Part shown: positions 1 through 12,196 of the stretch, piece by piece
How the letters are laid out: each line of letters opens with the position of its first letter
Numbering within the stretch: the first letter of the stretch is position 1
Source: Todiramphus chloris collaris
Lineage: Eukaryota; Chordata; Aves; Coraciiformes; Alcedinidae
DNA length: 64,000 bases
Reading direction: 5' to 3'
Assembly (NCBI GenBank): GCA_025345505.1
Contig: JANVCC010000021.1
Location: forward strand, 27,666,467-27,730,466
Made by a program: the position numbers and the translations under genes
Notes under the pieces: generated by a model
Databases searched by the model: none
What the model was told of the DNA's origin: nothing
What the model saw: only the letters and a program-made list of their open reading frames with translations

Positions 1-2968
1 TCTACAAGGCTATGAATTTCACAGTATGCCCCTACTATACAGCTACCCATTTATTGTTGTTGCTTGTTCAAAGATTAGTAAAACTCCTGCAGATATCCTG
101 TCTCTTGCCTTCAACATGAAAATAGACTTTTGCCAGCTACAACCGAGGACAATGCATCCTGATCTTATAGGGGTTGTGTTTGGTATTGGAACAAATAACC
201 CTGACAACACTTTCAATTCTGGAGATAGATCTGGTCAGTAAACGTGTAGGACCACCTCTGGAGAATTTAGAATGAGGAACTGTCATAATGCAGTTACAGA
301 CTGACTTCTGTTTTTTTGCCCATCAACATAAATGATGAAATCATGTGGCAGGACATGTTCCAAGGGTCAAAGACCAAGGTAAGATGCATCTGACTCATTA
401 GCAACAAGACAGTATGACAGAGGATCAGAAAGGTCCAACATAGAGAAGGGATGAAGACTGATGAGATTACCTGTGGTCTGGATAAATGTCAGACTCACAG
501 AAAGAGTGGCTTGAGATTCAGTAAAAGTTGAAATTTAGGTCTGTGCTATTTGAAAAAAACCCATCATAACACAACCCTCTAAATATCTTCTATTTCCTCA
601 AGTGCTAAAACTCCAGTGGTTAGCAAATACCTTTTACTAAGGTTCTTTCTCTTGCTTGGCAGCCTGGATATCTGTAGGGAAACTCAGAAAGGGCAGAGCA
701 TGAGGTGGACTCTCGGGGATTGCGTGGAAGTAAGGAATGACTTGCATAGCAGAGAGGTTGCTTCCAGTGGGTTACTCTGCGGAAAAGATGTTTGAGATAC
801 AGTGTGTGCCGGAATGTTTTCTGGAGATACAGGTTTGGGGACATGAAATTCAGTGGTTAGATCCATTTTCAGTGAGTCTCAGCCCAGTGCTGAATGTAGC
901 TGATAAGGGATGTGACATCATATTAAGTACTCTATGTCCTGAATCAATTACCCTTTGGGGAAATTTGTCATCCCTTTGTATCCCAACCCAAAAAGGGTTA
1001 GTCTGGAATATTGTCATCTTCAGTGGGAATGATAAGCTCCTTCCACCCTATGTGAGGCATCATTGCCTGTCTAACAGACAATGCCATCCATAGATAAGGA
1101 AGTCATACAATGTATGTAGAATAATAGACTTTGCAAATAAAATTACACCAAGCAGAGATCTCACAAGAATAATAGTCTTAGAAGGTAGATGACCCTAAAA
1201 GGGTCCTTAGTATCTGATACCTTCATATGTATCTCTGTGGTTTTAGGTTAACTTTACATCTGTTTCTAGTACAGATTTGTTTAACTTTATATATATGATA
1301 AACACTTATATAGAAGCTTGTTAAGCAAAGCTTCAGAAACTTTTTTTGAGCATTCTTCTCCTCTTTCAGTTTCATCAGTTCATAAATGAATCTTTCAGAT
1401 TCATCAGTTCAGAAAATTTGGACTTAGTCTTTTTCAGTCTTTTTTCACTCAGGGATATTATATTAGCTTTTGATAAAATCAGAATATCTCTGTCAACCTC
1501 TATCAGTCTCCATAGGTTACTTAATGAAGAGATTGGTCTTGTTGTTAAGGCAGCTGGGCACAAACTGGTAGAATAATTTAGAAGACATTTCAGAGATTTC
1601 TAACTAACTGTGTGAAGTGACGCTGTCTTTAACTGACCTATTCTTTTCTCTTGGTCTCCTCATCTTCACCTTCTGATGTTTGGAAATTATTTTGCATTCC
1701 TGTAACTCACTGGACATTAATCTCATGGCACTTCTGCTGAAATCAGTCAGGAGCATATTATGGTTCTGCAGAAAAATATAAATAACACATTCCACCCACA
1801 ATGATTTCTTTATATAAATTATGTCCTTCCTTACCTAATGCCTTGACAGCTAGTAAAAAATCATAGTATTTATTTACAACAAATTAACCAATACCTAACT
1901 ACAGAAGGGAACAGAGGTCAAACAAAAATGTGTTTTAGTAGGAGTCTCATCATTAAGTGAAACTCTAGAAATTCTGATCATAATTTTATTGCGTATTATG
2001 TTCTTGCTTCAGTTGGCAATGATCCCTATATTTATATTTTTCTACAGTAAAAATGCTTATGATTTAGTAATTATTTTGGGGTTTGGTTTTTGTACATGTT
2101 GTACATTCCTCAACATATTGTAAAGCTTCAGCCTTTAAAACTGTTATGGCAACCCACAGTTCTTCCAAAATTGTGGTATCATGTTATAGTCATAGTATTT
2201 AATGTTCATTTGTTTCTAACTTAGCTAGAGTCATTATTTTTAATGTGAAATGATACAGTGACAATATTAAATACTGCAATAATTCAACTTTTTTAGGGGT
2301 GAAAGAATACGATTCTTTGTTTGTTATAAACAATTATACTGCAAATTCATTATATTCAATTTCAAGTAAGAGTAATTTACAGAATAGCATAATGTAGAAA
2401 CGTGAGTAATCACGCCCATCATTCACTTGAACATTTCAAGTGACAGTGATTGCAGTGGTATTCTGTTTCCCATAATCTTCCCTAAATAAGATGAAATGAG
2501 TTACATTTCAGGTGTTTCATGGGGTTTGGGGACTTGGATATCTAACATGAACTCAAACACTGTTGCCAAGGTTGTCTTGTAGTCATCATGGTGCAAAATA
2601 ACCTGCTTAAAAGAACAGTGCGGTTCCTAAGTGAACTCAACATCTTTTAAGTTCCTGTCTCTTTCTGTTGACCATTAATAAAGCATAGAACAAACTACAT
2701 TCCTGAGTGGGAATCTCAGTTGTGCACCTCAACTTGGATTGACTGAAATATGCAGAAAATATTTCCTTTTCCTTTAATGTATTTTGCAATTGTACAAAGT
2801 AAAACTTCTACATTAAATGCTGCTCTAAGGATATAGATAAGAATGAATTTCTAGTAAAAAAGCCCAAGGATTATCAGAGGAAACATTAACAGTATGAAAA
2901 GTATTTAAAATACTTCAAACAAACCTAAACTAAAATGGAGATTCTACTTGTCATCCACTTCCAAATTT
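1..2968. other. Noncoding AT-rich stretch, no gene recognised
   Basis: No reading frame here resembles a protein family I know; the longest (737-1093, plus, 118 codons) has no recognisable motif and no visible splice context. The sequence is AT-rich and mostly non-repetitive apart from a short direct duplication at 1363-1411. It may be intronic or intergenic. An exon of a host gene cannot be excluded without alignment to other birds. Confidence 0.6.
1363..1411. repeat. Short direct duplication, about 20 bp twice
   Basis: The unit CTTTCAGTTTCATCAGTTCA at 1363-1382 recurs at 1392-1411 with one difference (A for T after CTTTCAG), a 29-bp period. It looks like a local tandem duplication. No function is implied. 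Confidence 0.8.
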
Positions 2969-3048
2969 CACAGAATCACAGAATGTCAGGGGCTGGAAGG
3001 GACCTTGAAAGATCATCTAGTCCAACCCCCCTGCCAGAGCAGGATCAC

Positions 3049-3580
3049 CTATACCAGATCACACAGGAACGCATCTAGGCAGGTTTTGAATGTCTCCAGA
3101 GAAGGAGACGCCACAACCGCCCCAGGCAGCCTGTTCCAGTGTTCCATCACCCTCACTGGGAAAAAATTCCTCCTCATGTTTGCATGAAACTTCCTATGCC
3201 TCAGCTTCCACACATTGCCCCTTGTCCTGTCATCGGGCATCACTGAGATGATCCTGGCTCCATCTTCCTGGCACTCACCCTTTACATATTTATAAACATT
3301 GATGAGGTCACCCCTCAGTCTCCTTTTCTCCAACCTAAAAAGCCTCAGCTCCCTCAGCCTTTCCTCATAAGAGAGATGCTCCACTCCTTTAATCATCTTT
3401 GTGGCTCTGTGCTGGACTCTCTCAAGCAATTCTATGTCCCTCTTGAACTGGAGGGCCCAGAACTGGACACAGTATTCCAGATGCGGCCTTACCAGGACAG
3501 AGTAGAGGGGCAGGAGAACCTCTCTCGACCTGCTAGCTACACCCCTTCTAATACACCCCAGGAGGCCATTGGCCTCTTGG
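3049..3580 (-). pseudogene. CR1 ORF2 fragment: C-terminal domain
   Basis: This continues the 3537-3963 fragment after the frameshift. Visible CR1 blocks in order are [78 protein letters not shown] and [12 protein letters not shown], ending shortly before the 3' UTR with AFLCDLV and a stop at 3049. This is the C-terminal RT thumb/tail of ORF2. It is uninterrupted for about 175 codons, which suggests moderate age. It is not an independent gene. Confidence 0.92.
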
Positions 3581-3963
3581 CCACAAGAGCACACTGCTGG
3601 CTCATGGTCAGCCTCCCATCAACCAGGACCCCCAGGTCCTTTTCCCCTTCACTGACTTCTAACAGCTCAGTCCCCAACCTATACTGATACCTGGGGTTGT
3701 TCTTTCCCAGGTGCAAGACTCTACACTTGCCCTGGTTGAATTTAATGAAATTTCTTCCTGCCCAACCCTCCAGCCTGTCCAGGTCTCGCTGAATGGCAGC
3801 ACAGCCTGCTGGGGTGTCGGACACTCCACCCAGTTTGATGTCATCAGCAAACCTGCTGACAGTGCTCTCTGTGCCCTCATCCAGGTCATTGATGAATATG
3901 TTGAACAGAATTGCACCCAGCACCGACCCCTGTGGGACCCCACTAGTTACAGGCCTCATTCTA
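3537..3963 (-). pseudogene. CR1 ORF2 fragment: RT palm with FADD motif
   Basis: This is the upstream part of the ORF2 remnant in copy A. The frame opens with the conserved GVPQGSVLG block (about residues 7-15) and continues through [12 protein letters not shown] to FADDIKLGG, where the two metal-binding aspartates of the RT active site are retained (FADD, about residues 37-40). The DLDRLEGWA and KCRVLHLG blocks that follow are standard for CR1. Everything upstream (endonuclease and RT fingers) is missing. The frame runs out of register after QQCALVAK, where the next CR1 block continues in another frame, so the protein is broken. Homology to CR1 is certain; no activity is expected from a fragment this short. 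Confidence 0.92.
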
Positions 3964-4142
3964 GATCAAAGAATGAAAGGATGGTTTTTAACTACAATCT
4001 ATTTTCCATAGCTTAATTCAGGAACAATCTCTATTTAAAGCCATTAGTGGACTGGATTCTACTATAGTAAAGGCCTTCTAGGGAATTCTTTTCATGAAGC
4101 ACAAGAAAATTGGATCTTCATAAAGCCCAGATAGGAGTCATT
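3964..4142. other. Spacer between two CR1 pieces
   Basis: AT-rich spacer without a recognisable gene. It separates the 5' end of CR1 copy A from a short CR1 3' scrap. Confidence 0.6.
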
Positions 4143-4195
4143 CATAGAATTATAGAATCAGAGAATAACCTAAGTTGAAAAAGACCTTTAAAGCT
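4143..4195 (-). mobile_element. CR1 3'-end scrap, minus strand
   Basis: CATAGAATTATAGAATC followed by an AAGTTGAAAAAGACCTTTAAAG stretch (with mismatches) matches the last 50-60 bp of a CR1 in minus orientation: two octamer tail units plus the conserved 3' UTR. The rest of the element is absent, so this is either an extreme 5' truncation or a leftover after deletion. Confidence 0.75.
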
Positions 4196-4721
4196 GTTTT
4201 TGACAAAGGAGTCCTGGCTTTCAGCAGGTTTGATAAAGATGGGAATTTCCCTCACTGTCTGCTTGATGATGATTTTCCATGAATATTATGTTTACTGCCA
4301 TTTCTCCCAATTTTCTTTGTCATTTTCCAGAAAATTATTTTCTAGATACCTTGAAAGGAGGGTATCACCAGCTACTTTCTATAAATATGTTGGTTTTGTG
4401 CTATCCCTTACGTGACAGAGCAACCCCCAGATTTTGGAAAATCATGTTCAGTTCTTTTACCTCACTGGAAAACACTGTACACCAGGCTACAGGCTACGTG
4501 AAGACAAAAATTAATTTGGGAGTGTCAGTCCCCACATTGCCTGTCATGGCAGAGGCATTGTACCAAAAAAATAAATGCCTAATTATTGTTCCAGAGAAGA
4601 AAAAGACTAACAGCATATATGTGTGAATCTAAAATATGCTGGGGCTTATTCGTAAGGGGACCACTAATGTCTTGTGTTCCTTTCAGGAGGGATGAGTCTA
4701 TTTCACTCTACCTTTAATTTA
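4196..4721. other. Noncoding spacer
   Basis: No gene or repeat family recognised. A plus-strand open frame (4279-4626, 115 codons) has no family motif and is probably chance. Confidence 0.55.
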
Positions 4722-4892
4722 CATAGAATTATAGAATGGTTTGGGTTGGAAGGTATCTTAAAGATAAACTAGTCCCAGACCCCTTGCCATGGACAGAGGC
4801 ACCTTCTGCTAGATCAGGTGTCTCAAAGACCCATCCAACCAGGCCTTGAACACTTCCAGTGGAGGGGCAGCCACAACTTCTCTGGGCAACCA
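4722..4892 (-). mobile_element. CR1 3'-end fragment, minus strand (copy B)
   Basis: Starts with octamer tail units CATAGAAT-TATAGAAT, then GGTTTGGGTTGGAAGG and the conserved CR1 3' UTR/C-terminus on the minus strand (CCATCCAACCAGGCCTTGAA, then the TCTGGGCAACC block). About 170 bp survive and the 5' side is truncated. It lies less than 1 kb from copy A in the same orientation but carries its own 3' tail, so it is a separate insertion. Confidence 0.9.
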
Positions 4893-7800
4893 GAATATTT
4901 TCTCGCATTTTCATTCTTTGGAACTAGACTCTCTTGGAGTAAGCTTGTTTAAGCAGTCCAAAATTGAGTGAATGAGCTAACCAAACTGGAGACAGTCAGA
5001 GATCCAATGCTGAAGTTTGTTCTCTGACCCTCTTTAATATAAGTATAGTAAATGCACTCTATGAGCTTAACACCAGAGTCTGGGTTCTACTGCAGGTATG
5101 CTTTCACATGTTAAGCCTCACTGAAGTCAATAGGACACCTATATGCAGCTGTCATTCAGAGAAAGTAAGTCAGCATCAATCAGATTGAATTCTGTTAGGT
5201 GACAGGCAATAGGAAGATCATTACTGGAGTAATGAGAAAAAGGGGGAGTAAAAAAAATCCTGTGAAGGAGAATTATTAGAAATGTGCTCTCTTTAATGCT
5301 GAAATTCAAAGTAAAACTACTCAATGGAATCACTTATTTGAGAGAAGCTGGCTGGATAAAAATAGATTCCTCATTGACAGTCAGATCATTGAGACTTCAA
5401 AAAAGGAGTTGGTATTGAAAATGTTCCTGCAAACTGGCTTTATTTGGCATCTGACTGACTTGTGGGAGCCCTGAAGCTACCAGCAGCTTCCTGCCTGCCA
5501 CTTCTGGAAGTGCTTTAGATAGTACAAGCAATAAACACCACCCAGTGGGAAACTCCAGAGTAATGTTATATATTGATTACATGCTAACAGCAGGGAGAAG
5601 CTTGACGTGCACTTTCAGATGTTGAATGTGTGAGCTGAATACTCCTTTCTAATAGCAAGCAAAATACCAAATCTAGGACACTACACCATCCTGTCAGACA
5701 AAGTGTGCTTAAAATTACATTCACACTCTGTCTAAGCCAGTGATAGTAGCGTGGCTCTGAGAAGCCTGAAATTATTCCTGGTTCTCCTCTAAGTCAAATT
5801 AATTCCATTACAGTCAACTTCAAATCAGATCAATGGGATTTGTATTTGAAATTTCATGTTTGTCAGGTGGTACAACAGATTCAATTTTTAATACTTATAT
5901 CCTAGATTATGTATTTTATATGGTTATTAAAAATACCCACCCCCACCATTAAAAAAGCCAAGCAAGCCAAGTTGAACTTATAATAGGCTTGACAAGTATA
6001 TAGTAAAGTGAATTGAATTCTGGCTGACAGGTATATTTTGATGACTGACTAATCTCCCAGGAGCTGTGGGTATTGTCACAAGGGGCGATGTTCTTGCTTC
6101 ACGGAGAGTAGAAACTTTCACAGGGAATTCATAGTGTTATGATTATTTGTATGCATGCAGACTTCAAGTTTTCATAACTAATAATGCTTATTTTTTATAA
6201 GAATCAATGTGCATAAATTGATATTGAGGCTAGTGACTGAATATTTATATATATTATATGTGTTCAGTAAGAGATTTCCCTTGGTTTTTGTTTTTATTGC
6301 TATCAGTCATTCCCTTAGATTTCATTTTGCAGTAATAATGGTATCTCAGCTATGTTTCTGAATGGAAATCTCCTAGAAGGCCTTTTTGTGAGTTGGTTGT
6401 TTTTGTTTTCTTTAACAACGTTTCTGGTGTGCTTTTCATTGGTGCTCTTTCATAGCTTTTTCCCTGCTCCGGACACTGCGTGCTTGGTGCTTTTCTATTT
6501 AATAGTTCTAGCTGCAATTCTTCTGCCAAGTCTGTTAGAAGGAAAGGGTCTGGGTTTAATTGTCCCACTGAAGGAATCATCTTGAGCCTTGGCAAAGCCC
6601 TTGGAAAGTAAGTGAAGGGGGAGGCTGCAGTGGCAATACCCTTCATGGATGAGTTCCAAAGCTGCTGGCCCTTATGAACTATTCTTACCCACAAGCATCA
6701 AGTGCAAGAGACTAAGAAAATTTTTAAAAAGAAAGAATAAACTATGGCAAACCACCATAATAATACTTCAGAAAAACTGAGGAGTGCTGACTTTAGTCCT
6801 CGTTTAGTGCTGCATTGCTAACAAAATTATGTATTGAGTCAGCTGCTCCCCTCCTCCACTTCATCTCACTGAGGACTGTTGAAACCCAGTAATTCAGCAG
6901 CTCCATCATCTGGTTGTATGAAGCTTTGGGAAAGCTACTTGAAGTGAGTACACTTCTGATGCCAAGGGCAGGGGCTATCAGCTTCCTGCTGCTTTGTGTA
7001 GCACCATTCAAACGAGTTTATCTCTGCCCTCCACCTCGCTACATGTGCTTACTCTGAAGCAGCCTCTACAGCCTTTCAACCTGTGTGCCACCTCTGGAGT
7101 TATCTATAACAGAATCAAATCACCTTCCCAGAATACACACTCTTTAGGAACGATTCAAGGGTGTACAGAGCCCTTAACTGAGTCCTTGAGACTAGGTAGA
7201 ACCATGTCCTCAGCAGCAGATTCCTCAGACTTTTCCACTCACCCCATTCAGCAATTCCTTACTGTGTTTTCTCATCAGTCTAGGTGACTCATAGCTCCTA
7301 ATCATATGTGTATCCTGTCCTTTCATTTTCTCGCACTACTTGAATTACTTTCTTTTTCTCTAACTCAAAAATTAACTCTATTGTAACACAATTAATTTCA
7401 AATAATCTCAGTGAGTATCTTCAGAGCTATTCTACTTGATGGTTCTCCTCTACACCCATCTGATGTTGCCAAGAAACACCAGCCAGGAGGCTTTTAATAC
7501 CATACATGAGTAAGTATTTCTTTTTTATTGGATCAGATTCTCTCACACATTGCTACACTTGAAAAAGTTCTTTATTATGTGAATTTCACTTATCATCATA
7601 GTACTTAATTATACGAGAACACTGAACAAGTTTGTTCTCTATATGCAGATAGTTTTTCACACAATGCTTCAGAAATATTGTGAAGTTAATAAGGATTTTT
7701 TTTTCATAGCTTGAGAGTCAGAAGTGGTAGAGTGCCATTTTCTCAAGCTTTCTGAAAATATTGATTTCTGGGAATAGACCACAGTAACAAATGAAACTTT

Positions 7801-9587
7801 GAAAAGCTTGCAAATGATCAAAACAAGAGGCCTTGCACTGGGGCTCTTTGATATGCTTAATTATAAGAATCACTATCATCTCATGTTATGAAATATATCA
7901 TCTCTAACAAGAGATATGAAAGCTAACTACTTAAAAGCAAGTGAATACAAATCTAAAGCACTTGCTAAAGTCAGAAGTAGTTTTGTTTTGTTTTTTTCTA
8001 GGAGTCCCTGATGAGAATTCATAGGCTATGGAGTGTCTGTGGCTTTAATTCAAATTATTTTTTTTACTATATTTAGTTCACCAAAGAATACACTTTAGTT
8101 GCTCAATGGGGGCAAAATTTGCAAATTATATATACTTTTTATTTTGATCAGAGAAGGAGGCATCTACACTGACAATAAGATCCCCTCTACACACACCTTG
8201 GCCCAGGAAGAGTTTGTAATGCTCACCCAGGTTGAGGGATACCCTCGGTTCAATCCCCTACAGTTTGGTCTGTGAGAACTTAAACCTCTCGTTGCCTACA
8301 TGGCTTAGTAAACCATGATGTTGCAGGCCAAGGATTCTTGCCAGGTATTGTTCAAGAAAAGGGAATTTAATATGTTGGAGTCAACCTGTATCTTTGTAGT
8401 AAAATCCACATCCTTTTTGATGGGTGTCTTTGACCCCATGCCACACATCTCTTCACTGCTCATAGATCCCAGGACAGCATTGCAACGTGGCTGTTCCTTC
8501 CTGTGTTGCTTCTGACTGCAAATTTACTTTAGTCCATGCAATGTGTGCTTCAAATACTGCTTATTGCCATCAAGAGGGAATTCAAATCACTTAAATGCAT
8601 ATGTCAAAACCAGTCATTCTAGGCTCAATTCATAATCAGCAGAGAGATGAGTGCTTAAGTCTGGCTCATCCTACAATGAAGGTGTATACTAGATGCAAGT
8701 AACAAAACCACCCAACCCTTCTTTCATCTACCTCAGACCTTTACCATAGGATGGGATAAACCACATTCAGATAAATGTACACCTCCACAGTGAGTTGACC
8801 AGCTCTGTTACAGACATTTCCATTGTAAATATATACACATATATGGACATGAACCAGTGCACACTGGGAAGCCTCAGAACCAAGAACTGGCTGCTGGTAC
8901 AGTTTTATTAGCTGTGTTGGACATAGCTGGATTGACTGTCAGACAAGGATCTCCGAGTTCCCCAACGCTCATTTCATCCCAGTGCAGGCAAATGAGATCA
9001 AACAGCCTTTACTGTCTGTTGTTCTGTTAAGGGCAACTGCAACTAAAATGTAACCTTTAGGATACTACACAGAAAGGCTTTTTTAGGTTAGAAATAGCAG
9101 TCTTTGGGGATCCTTGCAGTTTGAGACTCTCTGGCCTGTGATGAGTTATGTTCAGACCTTTCCAGTGATGCTCCACACTGCAGAAAGGAATAAAATGATT
9201 AACAAGACATTGACTGAATGGTACAACAGTGGACAATCACCTGGAAATTAAGTCTATACCTATCTACAGCAACTATTTAATTAGAAATCAATCTGTGAAA
9301 TTTGTTAATGATCTTTTCCTTCAACACAGAATGCTGGAGCAGACCCCACTTTGGTACCATTACTTGCTATGAAGGTAAAGAATTTGGGGCAAGAGACTCT
9401 TCTGGAGTGACTGGGAGTCAAGATGTGGCTTAGAGGTGAGATGACCTCAGTATGAAGTTCAAAGCAAATGGAAGAAAAGGCCCAGATTCTAAAAGTAACA
9501 ATAGAGGAGAAAAACATCTCACAAAATCTTTAAATAAGCAAAAATCAAGAATTACTGTTTTGGGATGAAAACGGTTTTGCCACTCAC

Positions 9588-9604
9588 TTTTTTTTTTTTT
9601 TTTT
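9588..9604. repeat. T17 homopolymer
   Basis: Uninterrupted run of 17 T. No retroposon body is recognisable on either side. Confidence 0.9.
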
Positions 9605-11043
9605 GTACAGCAAATGCTAACAATTCTCATTATTCTGTTTCTTTTGGAGCAAAGGGTAGTGGAATCAAAATGTTCAAAATGTTCTTTACATTGTAATCCC
9701 CAGGCGGTAATTGAAATATAATTGCTTTTTTTTATGAGATGTTTGGATTTTACCTTACCTTTATTTTGTTCTAAGGCACTTGTACTTTCTAAGAAAATAA
9801 ATTAGTCTTTTTAGAAAAGGCCTTAGTAAAGTCACTGGGGTTTATCCTTTTAAATTGCTTTTACAAACTTCAGTGGAGAAAGTATTTTTATTCTTCGCCC
9901 TTAAACTATAGTGATAAAAAATAAAAATCACTCTTCTTGTATGTTTTAATTCTCATTTGTTGTGAACTACCGGGACAGTGTCAGTTCCAATTATGGATAA
10001 TTACAGACCTGGCACAGATGCTCAAGGATAGTTCAGCTATGGCTAGAGCAAAATAAAAGCAGAGAAGTACTGTGATAGGTACATATCAAGTCCTCAGCTG
10101 ATAGCTACTATTAAACACTTCGATGCCCCCTGCAATTTCTGGAGAGTTTTGCATCACACAGTGTCTTACACAATTCATTTTTGTTGTCTACATTTTGCCT
10201 TCACTGAAGAATACATGAAAATCCTAGAGGACTGAAAAAAAAAACCAACTACTTTCCAAAATAGGTCCTGCATTAGAATGTTAACCCTCTCAAATTTCAG
10301 GTGTGCTGTGTAGTCAAGGAAGCACTGGAACTGCTCAATCAATAGACATGGGCAAAGATACTTCAGACAGGATGGATGACTTGTTCCTGGTAGGTGCTTA
10401 CCACCCTTGAGCCCTTGGGCAGGAGAGACAAAGCACTCAGCTCAGCTGAGTTCACTGAGGTTAAGCAGAGTGAAAATCACCCTTTGTCTTTCAGCAAAAC
10501 CAGGTTTTCCAATCTGCAGAAGCAATCTCCTTATTTTGTTTTTTGCTTCATCTCGGGTAAGTTAAATTCATGTCAAAGATTTGTTTTTACTTCACATGTT
10601 TCATCATTTTGGGTAATTATGTTGACATTTGTTATCATCTCTAGTCAGCTATTTAAAAAAAAAATAGCAAATAAGCCCTTCAGCTTTCTTTGATTTATCT
10701 GACAAGGGGCAGAATACCTCAAATGGATCAACCTTCCTCATCAACTTTATTTAGCATCACACTGTCACAAGAGATTGACATTCTAGACTTCTAAGACTGA
10801 AGTTCCTCATCACCTATGTAAAATGAATAATAAGATACTTTTCCTTTTTATCTAAGAAAGTTTAAATTAAACTATGCCTCTGGCTTTCTCACAGGGAAGA
10901 TTCATTTACGACAGCACATAAGGTCCAGTGTTTGAAGAACATTAATTATGGTTGGATGATGCAAGTTCAGATGATAAAACCTGTCTGCAGCAAGCTAATT
11001 TTTACACAAGGCTTTATCCTGTCATGCTCTTGGGGGAGAAAAA

Positions 11044-11070
11044 GGAGAACAAAACAAAACAAAACAAAAC
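11044..11070. repeat. Short AAAAC pentamer repeat
   Basis: About four to five tandem AAAAC units. The same motif, or its complement TTTTG, recurs at 20630, 27300 (as CCAAAA) and 30620. Confidence 0.85.
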
Positions 11071-11806
11071 AGTGAGGCTTTCCCTTTTGTAGAATCCAGA
11101 AAATCCCAGACATCATCTGTTAATAAATGTCACACTCAAAATCTTCTAATGAGAGAACATGTCATATAACTGAGGATGATATATCTCTAGTGTACTGTAA
11201 AAGATGCATGCTGTTACACTACAAAACCACAGTCAACTCAGAATGGCACAACCTGCAGCCAGTGTTCACAGGGGAACACTTTCGCTCACATAATGAGCGA
11301 TACCAGATGATTTCCCCAGAGCAGAAGTACTCAGGGTATAGCTTTCTTGCAACAAGAAGTATTTTAAGCAAATCCTTCAAAGAGCATCAGTATTGCTGAC
11401 ACTTTATGTTTAGTGTTATATCTGGTTAGTTTTTAAACTAAACTATGATTAGGATGAAGAACAAGCTCGGCTCTTCATTACCAGAGCACTCTCACAGGAG
11501 GGACAGAAGGTTGTGGGGAAATAAGAGGTGAGGCCATTCTGCTGCACTAACAAAATTTAGTTCAGAACTAAACTAGAAGCACAAATCCCAGTGAAAACGG
11601 TGACCACTAGCTTTCCATCAGTGGCTGGATTACATGCCCTCCTGTTTTCACAAAACCCAAGTGAAATGGATGAAAGTGGTGATCCACAGACTGACAGACA
11701 GATTTATAACTAAATCATGGCTGCCTAATCTTTGCATCATTAAGAAACCATACCAAAATCAAAGGCAGTTACCAGATAGTGTAAGGTCTGACTGTGTCAC
11801 AGAACT

Positions 11807-11835
11807 AAAAAAAAAAAAACAAAAAAACAAAAAAA
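11807..11835. repeat. A-rich run
   Basis: A13 followed by C-interrupted A7 blocks. It could be a decayed poly(A) tail, but no source body was recognised upstream. Confidence 0.85.
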
Positions 11836-12004
11836 TCAAAGAACAAAGAAAAAGCATTCAGAATTTCTCTGGCAGAAAATCAGACTGAAGGATCAGATGC
11901 ATTATTTACAGTAAATTCTTATCTTTCCTCAAAATTTGCTTTGTTGGCAAGTTTGAAGTTATAAAAGTAACCTGACTCCTTTTCAGATGAGCATTTAATT
12001 TTTC

Positions 12005-12029
12005 TTTTTTTTTTTTTTTTTTTTTTTTT
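12005..12029. repeat. T25 homopolymer abutting a CR1 3' end
   Basis: Uninterrupted T25. On the minus strand it is a run of 25 A lying immediately after the 3' end of the CR1 fragment that starts at 12032. Confidence 0.92.
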
Positions 12030-12031
12030 CT

Positions 12032-12196
12032 TCAGAGTAGATTAGAATAGACTATTTCAATTGGAGGGGACCTACAGTGACCATCTAGTCCAACTTCCTT
12101 ATCACTTCGGGGCTGACTAAAAGTTAAAACATGTTATTAAGGGCATTGTCCAAATGCCTCTTAAACACTGACAGCCTCAAGACTTCCAGAGTAAGA
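12032..12196 (-). mobile_element. CR1 (older subfamily) 3'-end fragment, minus strand
   Basis: The sequence GAGTAGATTAGAATAGACTA, then a TTGGAGGGGACCTACAGTGA stretch and CATCTAGTCCAACTTCC, matches the 3' UTR of a CR1 subfamily whose tail unit is close to TTCTATTCTA. It continues through GGGCATTGTCCAAATGCCTC and TTAAACACTGACAG, typical of this subfamily, then decays. The subfamily assignment is from memory and tentative. The copy is 5'-truncated to about 165 bp. Confidence 0.85.

Larger units (their letters stand above)
2969..3963 (-). mobile_element. CR1 LINE, 5'-truncated, minus strand (copy A)
   Basis: Non-LTR retrotransposon of the avian CR1 type, about 1 kb, read on the minus strand. The 3' end at 2969-2985 shows tandem CACAGAAT-like octamers, the hallmark CR1 tail, followed inward by the conserved CR1 3' UTR (GGCTGGAAGGGACCTTGAAA region). 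The 5' end stops inside the RT domain near 3963, so this is a typical 5'-truncated copy from incomplete target-primed reverse transcription. The coding part has one clear frameshift near 3575-3580. The termini were placed by eye; the 5' boundary is good to perhaps 10-20 bp. Confidence 0.93.
4893..12000. other. Long noncoding AT-rich stretch
   Basis: No host gene recognised. It holds a T17 run at 9588-9604, a short AAAAC pentamer run near 11045-11070 and an A-rich run at 11807-11835. Phrases such as TCACTGAAGTCAATAGGAC near 5120 and ATCAATGGGATTTG near 5830 resemble very old amniote interspersed repeats but are too degraded to assign. Open frames such as 6350-6694 (minus) and 10394-10693 (plus) have no recognisable motifs. 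Confidence 0.55.

Noticed and set aside
3376-4016. Plus-strand open frames across CR1 copy A
   Set aside because: They are antisense shadows of the minus-strand RT sequence.
8195-8270. tRNA-like Pol III signals (TGGCCCAGGAAG, then GGTTCAATCCCC)
   Set aside because: The T-arm stem around GTTCAAT does not pair and no cloverleaf can be drawn; it might be a very old SINE piece, but support is too weak.
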